A program made the position numbers and the translations under genes. DNA of 34,869 bases, from the NCBI GenBank assembly GCA_016235185.1, contig JACRLT010000043.1, forward strand, positions 1-34,869, given 5' to 3'. The notes beneath the pieces are model-generated. The model ran no database searches and was not told the origin of the DNA. It was given only the letters and a program-made list of their open reading frames with translations. The DNA is from Candidatus Omnitrophota bacterium. GTDB taxonomy: Bacteria > Omnitrophota > Gorgyraeia > Velamenicoccales > Velamenicoccaceae. Numbering within the stretch: position 1 is the stretch's first letter; each line of letters starts with the position of its first letter. This document shows, one piece after another, positions 1 through 7,064 of this stretch.

Positions 1-2
1 CA

Positions 3-36
3 TTGGCGGTCATCCGCCAACGTTTTAGTGGCGGAT
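3..36 (+). other. Two mutually exclusive hairpins upstream of tRNA-Val
   Basis: TTGGCGG (3-9) pairs perfectly with CCGCCAA (14-20) across a four-base loop. The overlapping ATCCGCCA (12-19) can instead pair with TGGCGGAT (29-36). Only one can form at a time. There is no long T-run, so a classical intrinsic terminator is not supported. This may be the tail of an upstream gene or leader lying outside the window. Confidence 0.4.
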
Positions 37-85
37 GGTTAGATGGCGCTTTTCTTACGCAGCAATATTTGCTAACGTTTATTTC

Positions 86-159
86 GGGCGCGTAGCTCAG
101 TTGGTTAGAGTACTTCCTTGACATGGAAGGGGTCACAGGTTCAAGTCCTGTCGCGCCCA
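86..159 (+). tRNA. tRNA-Val (anticodon GAC)
   Basis: The cloverleaf is complete. The acceptor stem GGGCGCG (86-92) pairs with CGCGCCC (152-158), and A159 is the discriminator. The anticodon stem CTTCC/GGAAG encloses the loop TTGACAT, giving anticodon GAC (valine). The T arm has the usual GGTTCAAGTCC. The CCA end is not encoded, unlike the tRNA-Gln later in the window, so it must be added after transcription. The D-stem closes with a G-U pair. Confidence 0.95.
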
Positions 160-162
160 CGA

Positions 163-180
163 GTTTTTGCGAAGCAAAAC
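163..180 (+). repeat. Small GTTTTTGC-GAA-GCAAAAC hairpin after tRNA-Val
   Basis: An inverted repeat begins four bases after the tRNA. The same core (TTTTGC/GCAAAA with a purine-rich tip) recurs inside the larger leader hairpins ahead of rpmI and rny. No U-run follows, so it looks like a copy of a recurring small hairpin, possibly a tRNA 3' processing or pausing element, not a standard terminator. Confidence 0.4.
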
Positions 181-257
181 CGAGTCCCGAATCACCATCG
201 AAAAAATATATGGGGCGAGGGATCTTTCAGGTTTCTTACGGCTACAGCTAAACGATC

Positions 258-470
258 ATGAAAAAAATCTGGGAACGAATGACAACCGTTTCAAAAGCCG
301 GCGATCACAGTTTTGACATTGCATTTTGGCAGGCGCAGAGCGCAAGCAAGCGTTTTATAGCTGCCTTTGACATGTTGAAATATTCTTATTTGCTTAAAGG
401 GAAAAAAATAAATGATCATACCTTCAGATTACAAAGAACTGTTGAAAATATTAAACAGGCACCGCGTTAA
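258..470 (+). CDS. Small protein paired with a nucleotidyltransferase
   Basis: This 70-residue protein of unknown function has an aromatic-rich N-terminus (MKKIWERMTTV) and a basic C-terminal stretch (FRLQRTVENIKQ). Small proteins of this general look commonly precede AbiEii/DUF6036-like nucleotidyltransferases. The next gene starts at 412, so the last 59 bases are read in two frames. The two products are probably co-translated and may act together, perhaps as a toxin-antitoxin-like pair; that is inference from arrangement. No clear SD sequence precedes the ATG, and no membrane segment or signal peptide is visible. Confidence 0.6.
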   Translation: MKKIWERMTTVSKAGDHSFDIAFWQAQSASKRFIAAFDMLKYSYLLKGKKINDHTFRLQRTVENIKQAPR

Positions 471-879
471 ATATCTTATCGTGGGTGCTTACGCGGTTAT
501 CCATTATACAGAGCCGCGTTATACAAAAGATTTGGATATTTGGGTAAAGCCTGAAGAAGAGAATGCTCGGCGGGCGTATGAGGCGTTAAAAGAATTCGGT
601 GCGCCTTTAAAAAATATCGCCGTGGCGGATTTTATGAATCAAAATCTTGTTTATCAGATGGGGGTTGAGCCGGTGAGAGTTGACATACTGGCGGGTATAG
701 CCGCTATGCATTTTGACACTGCCTATAAACACAGGAAGATAGCTAGTTTTGATGGTATCAAGGTCAATGTTATTGGGATAAATGAGTTGGTTGAGGCTAA
801 AAGAAATACAAAGCGCCCTATGGACGCGATGGATGTGGCGGCTTTACGGTGCCGGTTGAAACAAAACAAGAAAATATAA
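412..879 (+). CDS. Nucleotidyltransferase, AbiEii/DUF6036-like
   Basis: This 155-residue protein shows the minimal nucleotidyltransferase signature: a glycine-containing turn (VGAYAVIHY, about residues 22-30) followed by the metal-binding TKDLDIWV (about 39-46), in which D-x-D supplies the catalytic acids. Such stand-alone enzymes transfer NMP to RNA or protein targets and are often toxin components of AbiE-like or MNT/HEPN-like systems. The target here is unknown. The start at 412 puts the motif at the usual distance from the N-terminus and overlaps the upstream small gene by 59 bases. It ends just before the preferred thrS start. Confidence 0.75.
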   Translation: MIIPSDYKELLKILNRHRVKYLIVGAYAVIHYTEPRYTKDLDIWVKPEEENARRAYEALKEFGAPLKNIAVADFMNQNLVYQMGVEPVRVDILAGIAAMHFDTAYKHRKIASFDGIKVNVIGINELVEAKRNTKRPMDAMDVAALRCRLKQNKKI

Positions 880-884
880 GAGAG

Positions 885-2603
885 ATGGATCTAGCAACTT
901 TAAGACATTCGTGTTCTCATGTTATGGCGCAGGCGGTAAAATCCCTGTGGCCCGATGTTAAACTTGCTATCGGCCCGTCGATCGAGGACGGTTTTTATTA
1001 CGACTTTGATAAAAGAGAGCCTTTTACTCCGGAGGATCTAGAAAGAATAGAATCCGGTATGCGCCAGATCATCTCCGAGGATCAGGCGTTTACGCGCCAA
1101 GACCTTTCTAAAGAGGAGGCGCAGGGGCTTTTTAAGCAACTCGGTGAGAACTATAAACTCGAGTTATTGCGCGACATACCCGATGACAAAGTGTCGGTGT
1201 ATAAGACAGGCGGGAATTTCGTCGACCTCTGCCGCGGCCCGCATGTGGCCTCAACAGGCCAGATAAAGGCGTTCAAACTATTGTCTATCGCAGGGGCGTA
1301 CTGGCACGGCATTGAAACTAACCCCATGCTCCAGCGCATCTATGGCACGGCGTTTGACAATGCCGCAGACTTAACGAAATATTTAGAGGTTTTAGAAGAA
1401 GCAAAAAAGCGCGACCACCGCAAGCTGGGTAAAGAATTGGAGCTCTTTGATATTTATCACGACGAGGCTGGTGCAGGCCTTGTGTTTTACCATCCCAAAG
1501 GCGCGGTCTTGCGAAACATCTTAGAGACATACGAGAAAGAAGAACACTTGAAGCGTGGCTACCAGATGGTCATAACACCGCATATTTTAAAAGGCGAGCT
1601 GTGGAAGACATCGGGCCATGCGGCTTATTACCGCGAGAATATGTACATGCTCGATATCGACGAGCAGGAGTATGCGGTTAAGCCGATGAATTGCCCCGGC
1701 CATATTTTGATCTATAAGGCCAAGACCCGCAGCTACAGGGAGTTGCCGCTGCGCCTGTTTGAATTAGGCACTGTGTACCGACATGAAAAAAGCGGGGTTT
1801 TACACGGGCTTCTTCGTGTGCGCAGTTTCACGCAGGACGACGCACACATCTTCTGCATGCCGCAACAACTTAAGCCCGAGATCAAGGGTGTAATTGATTT
1901 TGTCTTTGATACCATGGCGCTTTTTGGTTTTAAGGACTTAAAGATCGAGATAAGCACGAGGCCGGCTAAATCTATCGGGACCGATGAGGATTGGTCGCGC
2001 GCAACAAGCGCGCTCAAGGAGTCCCTCGACGAGAAAAATTTGGCCTACGACGTTAATGAGGGCGATGGGGCTTTTTACGGCCCAAAAATTGACATCAAGC
2101 TTCGCGACGCCATAGGCCGCTATTGGCAGTGCGCTACTATCCAGTGCGATTTTGCTCTGCCGCAAAATTTTGACTTAAACTATGTTGCGCAGGACGGAAA
2201 AGTTGCAAGGCCTGTTATGTTGCACCGCGTGATCTTTGGGAGCCTGGAACGTTTCATCGGCACGCTGATCGAGCACTATGCCGGTAATTTTCCTGTGTGG
2301 CTTGCGCCGGAGCAGGTCTTGATCATACCTATTAAAAGCGAGTGCGAAGGCTTTGCCCGCGAAGCCGAGAGCCTCCTTAAGGAAGGGAAGGTCCGCGCAT
2401 CCATTGATCTGTCGTCGGAAACCCTTAACAAAAAGATCAGGAACGCCGAATTAAAGAAAGTGCCGTACGTTCTGGTCTTGGGGCCGCGCGAGGTGACATC
2501 GCGCAGCGTCTCTGTGCGCAGCAAAACAAAAGGCGACCTGGGGGCGATGGGGCTGGGTGATTTTATTGCATACATCAAAAAAGAAATAGAAGAAAAAAAA
2601 TAA
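885..2603 (+). CDS. thrS: Threonyl-tRNA synthetase lacking the TGS domain
   Basis: This enzyme charges tRNA-Thr. The protein opens directly with the editing domain (LRHSCSHVMAQAV, with the HxxxH zinc/editing motif; later CRGPH). The class II core follows: PMNCPGH with the zinc cysteine, motif 2 around VYRHEKSGVLHGLLRVR, and motif 3 around GSLERFIGTLIEHY. A C-terminal anticodon-binding domain begins near PVWLAPEQV. It has about 572 residues against roughly 640 in the common form, and the N-terminal TGS domain is absent. I prefer the ATG at 885 because it is six codons before the conserved LRHS. An in-frame GTG at 849 would overlap the upstream gene and adds only unconserved sequence. It heads the thrS-infC-rpmI-rplT block. 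Confidence 0.95.
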   Translation: MDLATLRHSCSHVMAQAVKSLWPDVKLAIGPSIEDGFYYDFDKREPFTPEDLERIESGMRQIISEDQAFTRQDLSKEEAQGLFKQLGENYKLELLRDIPDDKVSVYKTGGNFVDLCRGPHVASTGQIKAFKLLSIAGAYWHGIETNPMLQRIYGTAFDNAADLTKYLEVLEEAKKRDHRKLGKELELFDIYHDEAGAGLVFYHPKGAVLRNILETYEKEEHLKRGYQMVITPHILKGELWKTSGHAAYYRENMYMLDIDEQEYAVKPMNCPGHILIYKAKTRSYRELPLRLFELGTVYRHEKSGVLHGLLRVRSFTQDDAHIFCMPQQLKPEIKGVIDFVFDTMALFGFKDLKIEISTRPAKSIGTDEDWSRATSALKESLDEKNLAYDVNEGDGAFYGPKIDIKLRDAIGRYWQCATIQCDFALPQNFDLNYVAQDGKVARPVMLHRVIFGSLERFIGTLIEHYAGNFPVWLAPEQVLIIPIKSECEGFAREAESLLKEGKVRASIDLSSETLNKKIRNAELKKVPYVLVLGPREVTSRSVSVRSKTKGDLGAMGLGDFIAYIKKEIEEKK

Positions 2604-2606
2604 CAA

Positions 2607-2712
2607 GACTCCTTGCTTAGTCACTTCAAAATTCTCTTACGATAATTTTGAAGTAAGCTTCGGAGTTAATTTTGTAGGGAACGAAAACCTAGGATATACA
2701 AAATCAAGGAGG
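2607..2712 (+). promoter_or_regulatory. Structured leader of infC (two-helix, SD-adjacent type)
   Basis: ACTCC (2608-2612) can pair with GGAGT (2662-2666), enclosing an 11-bp hairpin ACTTCAAAATT/AATTTTGAAGT (2623-2633/2644-2654). A second helix, ATTTTGTA (2669-2676) with TACAAAAT (2697-2704), ends one base before the SD AAGGAGG. CTCCTTG (2609-2615) is also perfectly complementary to CAAGGAG at the SD (2705-2711), so the first helix and SD sequestration exclude each other. The same plan recurs before rpmI and rny. I do not recognise it as a named RNA family. Confidence 0.6.
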
Positions 2713-2718
2713 TGGAGT

Positions 2719-3225
2719 ATTAAAAAATTTGTCAGAGTCAACGAGAAGATCCGTTCACCCGAGGTACGCGTCATCGGGCCGGAGGGAGAACAGCTGGGTA
2801 TCGTTTCTTTGAGGAACGGCATGGAGTTGGCAACTAAGTATGAATTGGATCTTGTTGAGGTTGCCCCTCAAGTAAAGCCTCCTGTGTGCCGCATCATGGA
2901 TTTCAGCAAGTACAAGTATGAGCAGGAGAAGAGGGAGCGCGAGGCCAAAAAGCATCAAAAACAATTTCAGATCAAGGAGATCAGGGTCAAGCCCAATATC
3001 GAAGAACATGATTATGGCATTAAGCTCAAACACACCTTGGAGTTTTTAAAAGGCGGCGACAAAGTGAAGGTGACGCTTATGTTCAGGGGCAGGGAAATGG
3101 CGCACCGCGATATAGGCCGGCGTGTCATCGACCGTTTTGCTAAGGATGTGCAGGAGACGGGTATCGTCGAGCACGGTCCGGTCCTGGAGGGGCGCCTGAT
3201 CACGATGGTTGTGGCGCCTAAATAA
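2719..3225 (+). CDS. infC: Translation initiation factor IF-3, ATT start codon
   Basis: IF-3 binds the 30S subunit, keeps it free of 50S and rejects non-canonical start codons. The first ATG (2809) would delete the start of the N-domain. The frame extends upstream through KKFVRVNEKIRSPEVRVIG to an ATT at 2719, six bases after a strong AGGAGG (2707-2712). A rare ATT/ATC/ATA start is typical of infC because IF-3 then represses its own synthesis. The product has 168 residues. The N-domain includes RNGMELATKYELDLVEVAP; the C-domain contains IKEIRVKPNIEEHDY and KVKVTLMFRGREM. The neighbours rpmI and rplT form the usual infC operon. Confidence 0.95.
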   Translation: MKKFVRVNEKIRSPEVRVIGPEGEQLGIVSLRNGMELATKYELDLVEVAPQVKPPVCRIMDFSKYKYEQEKREREAKKHQKQFQIKEIRVKPNIEEHDYGIKLKHTLEFLKGGDKVKVTLMFRGREMAHRDIGRRVIDRFAKDVQETGIVEHGPVLEGRLITMVVAPK

Positions 3226-3228
3226 ATT

Positions 3229-3350
3229 GACTCCTTGTCTAAGCGCCCCCACCGTTTTGTTTCGCTTTGCGAAAGCAAAACGAAACAGTGGGGATAGACT
3301 GCGGAGTTAACTTTGTAAGGAATGAGCCCAAATAGGGCAAAGTTAAGGAG
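3229..3350 (+). promoter_or_regulatory. Structured leader of rpmI-rplT (two-helix, SD-adjacent type)
   Basis: The outer helix pairs ACTCC with GGAGT (3303-3307) and GTCTA (3237-3241) with TAGAC (3295-3299). Inside lie CCCCAC/GTGGGG (3247-3252/3288-3293) and a 12-bp hairpin GTTTTG-TTTCGC/GCGAAA-G-CAAAAC with one bulged G. A second helix, TTAACTTTG (3307-3315) with CAAAGTTAA (3338-3346), runs into the SD AAGGAG (3345-3350). CTCCTT (3231-3236) can alternatively pair with that SD. It occupies the place where L20-responsive leaders occur in other bacteria, but a copy before rny argues against an L20-only function. Confidence 0.6.
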
Positions 3351-3355
3351 AGAGA

Positions 3356-3553
3356 ATGGCAAAGTTAAAAACAAATAAGTCCGCAGCCAAGCGCATGTGG
3401 AGCACGGCTTCGGGGAAGTTCAAGAGGTCAAGGGCCGCCAAAGGCCACCTCTTGACGCACAAGACACAAAAACGCAAAAGACATTTAAGAAAAGCTGCTT
3501 TGGTGGATAAAACAGAAGTAGCGAAGATTAGGAGGATGTTGCCTTATGGCTAG
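3356..3553 (+). CDS. rpmI: 50S ribosomal protein L35
   Basis: This 65-residue, strongly basic protein has the L35 signature: an N-terminal [21 protein letters not shown], a central [23 protein letters not shown], and a C-terminal KIRRMLPYG. It is a structural component of the large ribosomal subunit. The ATG sits five bases after GGAG, at the base of the structured leader. Its last eight bases overlap the start of rplT, so translation of the two ribosomal proteins is likely coupled. Confidence 0.95.
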   Translation: MAKLKTNKSAAKRMWSTASGKFKRSRAAKGHLLTHKTQKRKRHLRKAALVDKTEVAKIRRMLPYG

Positions 3554-3893
3554 GATCAAACACAGCGTTTCCACGCGCGCGCGCAAAAAAAGAGTTTATA
3601 AGGCTGCCAAGGGTTTTTACGGCGACAGGTCAAGGCGTTATCGCTTGGCCAAGGAGACTTTGGCACGCGCTATGAGGTATGCCACGCGTGACCGCAAGGT
3701 CAGAAAAAGAGAGTTCAGGAATTTATGGGTCACGCGCATCAATGCGGCCTGCAGAGAGCTTGATTTCACCTATTCCAGGCTGATATCAGGCCTTAAGAAG
3801 GCTAACGTTGCACTCGACCGCAAAATTTTAGCGGATATGGCGGTCAATGACGCGCCGGCGTTCAAAAAAGTAGTTGAGATCGCCCGCGGATAA
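3546..3893 (+). CDS. rplT: 50S ribosomal protein L20
   Basis: This 115-residue protein is a full-length L20. It has a long basic N-terminal helix ([20 protein letters not shown], then [17 protein letters not shown]) that threads into 23S rRNA, and a globular C-terminal part ([20 protein letters not shown] and [19 protein letters not shown]). L20 is needed for early 50S assembly and in several bacteria represses the infC-rpmI-rplT mRNA. Its start overlaps rpmI by eight bases. No clear intrinsic terminator follows; the next 100 bases are a degenerate inverted repeat. Confidence 0.96.
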   Translation: MARIKHSVSTRARKKRVYKAAKGFYGDRSRRYRLAKETLARAMRYATRDRKVRKREFRNLWVTRINAACRELDFTYSRLISGLKKANVALDRKILADMAVNDAPAFKKVVEIARG

Positions 3894-3897
3894 GCCA

Positions 3898-3984
3898 GAA
3901 AACAGTAGACAGAGAACAGAGGACAGATAAAAACCGGTCGAAGTTTTTGATTTTTCCGTCATCTGACTTCTGACCTCTGTTTTC
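3898..3984. repeat. Degenerate inverted repeat, ACAGAGG-type
   Basis: The left arm is made of drifting units like AACAGTAGACAGAG and AACAGAGGACAG. The right arm carries the complement, ending in CCTCTGTTTTC (3974-3984), which matches GAAAACAG plus AGAGG on the left. AAAAAC/GTTTTT forms the inner stem. It fills the rplT-trkA gap and belongs to the same style of short-unit inverted repeats seen elsewhere in the window. Confidence 0.55.
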
Positions 3985-3998
3985 CGAAAGAGGTCTAA

Positions 3999-4679
3999 AT
4001 GTATACTATAATCGTTGGTTGTGGCCGGGTTGGAGCGCAGGTTGCTAACCTTCTTTCCCAGGAAGGCCATAATGTCGTCGTGATCGACAAGAAGCAGGAT
4101 GCTTTTAAGCGACTGGGCGGTAATTTCAACGGCATGACACTTGTAGGCAACGGTTTTGAACTTGACGTGCTCAAAGAGGCCGGCATAGAAAAGGCCGATG
4201 CCTTTTGCAGCCTTACAAACGGCGACAACACAAATATCATGGCCTCGCAGGTCGCCAAAAAGATCTTTAATGTGCCGCGCGTCATAGCGCGCGTCTACGA
4301 TTCGGCACGCGCGCATATTTACGAATCGCTCGGGTTGGAGATCTTGAGCGGGACCGTGCTTTTAGCTGCAATGATCCGCGATAAGCTGGTAGATAAAAGG
4401 TTGTCCAGTTTCCTTCTTGAAACAGGGGACCTTGGGGTCATAGAGCTCGATGTGCCTGAATCTCTGGCCGGTAAGATCGTTGCAGATGTCGTCGTGCCAA
4501 ATGAGTTCAGCATAGTGACCATAGTAAAAGGCAGTGATATCCAAGGCAAGGATATCATTATCCCTTTGCCTGATACTCACCTGGGAAAAGGCGATAAGGT
4601 TTATGGCATCGTGCGTACCGAGAGCATCAGTAAGATCAAAGAAATGTTTCAGATAGAAGAAAAAGGATCAATCGGTTAA
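3999..4679 (+). CDS. trkA: TrkA-type K+ uptake regulatory protein (half-length, first copy)
   Basis: This 226-residue cytosolic gating subunit is for the TrkH channel encoded downstream. The N-terminal RCK domain has a Rossmann fold with GCGRVG (about residues 8-13), and D (VVVID) at the end of the second strand favours NAD(H). A C-terminal RCK_C domain follows (about 140-215: GVIELDVPESLAGK through LGKGDKVYGIV). It has one RCK_N-RCK_C unit, half of an E. coli-type TrkA, and a second half-length copy follows at 4766, so the ring may be built from two different subunits. Its stop codon lies inside the first units of an AACCGGTT-type repeat. Confidence 0.88.
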   Translation: MYTIIVGCGRVGAQVANLLSQEGHNVVVIDKKQDAFKRLGGNFNGMTLVGNGFELDVLKEAGIEKADAFCSLTNGDNTNIMASQVAKKIFNVPRVIARVYDSARAHIYESLGLEILSGTVLLAAMIRDKLVDKRLSSFLLETGDLGVIELDVPESLAGKIVADVVVPNEFSIVTIVKGSDIQGKDIIIPLPDTHLGKGDKVYGIVRTESISKIKEMFQIEEKGSIG

Positions 4680-4755
4680 CCGGTTATCCGGTTGCCTGTT
4701 TGCCTGTTGAAAACGTAAACCGGCTAACCGGCAACGGGCTAACAGGCAAAACAGG
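4673..4755. repeat. Inverted short-unit repeat, AACCGGTT/AACAGGC-type
   Basis: Left arm units (AACCGGTTATCCGGTT, GCCTGTTTGCCTGTT) are mirrored as complement on the right (AACCGGCTAACCGGC, AACAGGCAAAACAGG), giving an imperfect hairpin of about 80 bases between the two trkA genes. The same AGCCGGT/AACCGGC vocabulary is found inside the pheS and pheT reading frames. Confidence 0.65.
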
Positions 4756-4765
4756 ATGCAAAATC

Positions 4766-5431
4766 ATGTATATTATTATTGCCGGTGCAGGGAAGGTCGG
4801 ACATTTTTTGGCAAAAAGATTATTGGAAGATAAACACACCGTTGTCGTCATTGAAAAAGACGTGGATGTCTGCCGTAAGCTTGCCGAGGAGTTTGACGCT
4901 ATCATCGTTAACGGCGACGCCTGCGACCCGCGTTATTTAGAAGAAGCGCACATTGACCGTGCCGATGTATTGGCCGCGGTGACAGGTGAAGACGAAGATA
5001 ATTTTGTCATCTGCCAGCTCGCCAAGGAAAAATTCAACATAAGAAGGACTGTCGCCCGCGTCAACGATCCCAAGAACGAACACACCTTCAACGAACTAGG
5101 AATTGATGTCCCCATCGATGCAACCAAGATCATAGCCAAGATCATTGAAGAAGAAGTCTCATTCACGGATTTTGTCAACCTCATGAGCTTTAAGCGGGGC
5201 AAGCTTGCCATTGTGCGCGTGGACTTGACGGATGATTCACCGGCGATAGGTAAAAATCTGACCGAGCTTGTTTTGCCGCCGGACTCCGTGCTTGTTTCCA
5301 TTATACGCAAAGATGAGGTGGTTGTGCCGCGCGGCAATACTGTTTTACAGCCCGGCGACGACATTATCGCACTTACTCTAGTTGAGAACGAACAGCAGCT
5401 ATTGCATTCCCTTATCGGAGACCTGAAATGA
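4766..5431 (+). CDS. trkA: TrkA-type K+ uptake regulatory protein (half-length, second copy)
   Basis: This 221-residue protein has an RCK_N domain starting MYIIIAGAGKVGHFLAKRLL, with the GxGxxG nucleotide motif and an acidic residue (VVVIE) after the second strand. An RCK_C domain follows about residues 140-215 (AIVRVDLTDDSPAIG, LQPGDDIIALT). It probably pairs with the first TrkA copy and TrkH to control potassium entry. The ATG at 4766 is chosen because it is the first residue of the fold; an upstream TTG at 4700 would translate the repeat element. The stop overlaps the ATG of the next small gene (ATGA). Confidence 0.88.
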   Translation: MYIIIAGAGKVGHFLAKRLLEDKHTVVVIEKDVDVCRKLAEEFDAIIVNGDACDPRYLEEAHIDRADVLAAVTGEDEDNFVICQLAKEKFNIRRTVARVNDPKNEHTFNELGIDVPIDATKIIAKIIEEEVSFTDFVNLMSFKRGKLAIVRVDLTDDSPAIGKNLTELVLPPDSVLVSIIRKDEVVVPRGNTVLQPGDDIIALTLVENEQQLLHSLIGDLK

Positions 5432-5556
5432 CACGCTTGAAAAATATCACCAATGTTGTTTTGGGCATCTGCTACGAAAGCCTCTTTGCGCTCTCCCTTA
5501 TCGGGTGCGCATTTTTTATCAGTTTTATCGTCACTCTCATCTATCTTAAGCCATGA
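5428..5556 (+). CDS. 42-residue single-span membrane protein in the Trk operon
   Basis: The frame begins at the ATG overlapping the trkA stop and ends at a TGA overlapping the trkH ATG, so it is linked by ATGA junctions on both sides. The product starts MTRLKNITNVVLGICYESL and continues with one hydrophobic segment (about residues 20-39, ALSLIGCAFFISFIVTLIYL) before a short KP end. The positive N-terminus suggests it stays inside. I do not recognise a family. Position and topology recall small accessory subunits such as KdpF, so a role in assembling or tuning the TrkH-TrkA complex is a reasonable guess. Confidence 0.7.
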   Translation: MTRLKNITNVVLGICYESLFALSLIGCAFFISFIVTLIYLKP

Positions 5557-7064
5557 TATTACGGCCTCAAGTATTAGACCTACGCATCATCTCGCACTTT
5601 TTGGGCAAGGTCGTCTTGGGTTTTGGCATTATGATGGCCGTTCCTATCGCGGCAGCCATATTGTTTGGCGAGACCGTACCCATCATTGATTTTGCAATCA
5701 GCCTGTTTTTGTCATTGTCTGTCGGGTATTTGCTCGTCCTTTGCGCGCGCCTGCCGAAGGCAACGCAGATGAGTTGGATGCATGGGATGGTTGTTGTTTC
5801 TCTTGCGTGGGTTGTCTGCATGTTCCTGGGTGCTATACCTTTGTTGTTGAGCGGTCACTGGCAATCGTATCTTGATGCCTGTTTTGAGACTATGTCCGGC
5901 CTGGCGACCACAGGGCTTGTCTTGGTCCAGGACCTCGACCACCTTTCTCATGCGGCTAATCTCTGGCGTCATCTGATCATGTTCCTTGGCGGCCAGGGTA
6001 TTATCGTAGTCGCCCTTTCTTTCCTTGTCAAAGGCGGGCCGGGAGCCTTTCGTCTCTATGTCGGCGAGGCCCGGGAAGAGAAGATATTGCCGAATGTCGT
6101 CGAGACAGCAAAATTCATTTGGTTCGTCAGCTTCGTCTATCTTGTTTTGGGCACTCTGGCCCTGGCTGCATGCGGCGTATGGGCCTGCGGCATGCCTGTC
6201 AGAGAGGCCATTTTCCACGGGGCCTGTAATTTTATGGCGGCCTTTGACACAGGCGGTTTTACTCCCCAGTCGCAAAACATAATCTATTATCAAAGTATTT
6301 TTTATGAACTGGCTACGATCGTCATCATGATCTGGGGCTCCATTAACTTCAATCTTCACTATGCAGTTTGGACCGGCAGGAGAAAAGAGCTCTTGCGCGA
6401 CATAGAGATCCGCACATTTTTGGTGACGCTTGCCATCGTGACAGTTTTGACCTTGGTCGGCCTGGGCAAGGGGCACGTCTATCTGGGGCCGGTCAATCTT
6501 ATCCGACGAGGATTTTATCAGGTTGTTTCAGGCCATACAGGGACAGGTTTCCAAACTATCTATGCCCAGCAGTTCACTGGAGAGTGGGGGTCTCTGGCAA
6601 TGATCGGCGTGATCATGGCTATGGCGTTCGGCGTCAGCGCCTGTTCGACGACTGGCGGGATCAAGATGTTGAGAGTCGGCTTGATCGCCAAGGCGTTTAA
6701 AGAGGACGTAAAAAGATTTTTAACGTCGGAATCGGCGGTCGTTACGACCAAATTCAGGCACTTGCGGGATTTATTTTTAGATGACAAACTTGTGCGTTCA
6801 GCCGCGCTTATCACCATAGCCTACATTTTGCTGTATCTGGGGGGTGCTGTGGTCGGGTGTTTCTTCGGTTATCCGTTTTTGCAATCGCTTTTTGAGTCTA
6901 CATCCGCCGCAGGTAATGTCGGGCTTTCATGCGGGATCACGCAGGTTTCGATGCCGGTTTTGTTAAAGATCACCTACATCATCCAGATGTGGGCAGGCCG
7001 CCTTGAATTCATTTCTGTTTTTGTGCTGGGGGCTTTTATGATTTCGTTCTTCAGGGGCAAGTAA
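5553..7064 (+). CDS. trkH: Trk/Ktr-type potassium uptake membrane protein
   Basis: This 503-residue polytopic membrane protein is the K+-conducting pore. Four M1-P-M2 repeats are visible through their filter loops: ETMSGLATTGLVL, NFMAAFDTGGFTPQ, QVVSGHTGTGFQTI and ESTSAAGNVGLSCG, each with the conserved filter glycine. The segment FGVSACSTTGGIKMLR resembles the flexible gating loop of TrkH/KtrB. An N-terminal pair of helices precedes the first repeat. The start overlaps the 42-residue gene by four bases, and the two TrkA copies upstream supply its cytosolic gate. The ATG of the next gene follows its stop directly. Confidence 0.93.
   Translation: MILRPQVLDLRIISHFLGKVVLGFGIMMAVPIAAAILFGETVPIIDFAISLFLSLSVGYLLVLCARLPKATQMSWMHGMVVVSLAWVVCMFLGAIPLLLSGHWQSYLDACFETMSGLATTGLVLVQDLDHLSHAANLWRHLIMFLGGQGIIVVALSFLVKGGPGAFRLYVGEAREEKILPNVVETAKFIWFVSFVYLVLGTLALAACGVWACGMPVREAIFHGACNFMAAFDTGGFTPQSQNIIYYQSIFYELATIVIMIWGSINFNLHYAVWTGRRKELLRDIEIRTFLVTLAIVTVLTLVGLGKGHVYLGPVNLIRRGFYQVVSGHTGTGFQTIYAQQFTGEWGSLAMIGVIMAMAFGVSACSTTGGIKMLRVGLIAKAFKEDVKRFLTSESAVVTTKFRHLRDLFLDDKLVRSAALITIAYILLYLGGAVVGCFFGYPFLQSLFESTSAAGNVGLSCGITQVSMPVLLKITYIIQMWAGRLEFISVFVLGAFMISFFRGK

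Noticed and set aside
3229-3350. Classical L20-binding leader
   Set aside because: A copy precedes rny and no clear mimic of the 23S L20 site was visible, so an L20-only regulator is not supported, though it is not excluded.
4700-4765. Upstream TTG start for the second trkA
   Set aside because: It would translate the inverted repeat and place extra residues before the Rossmann strand.
5712-6476. 254-codon minus-strand frame inside trkH
   Set aside because: The frame is complementary to the clear TrkH pore sequence, with no SD and no domain.
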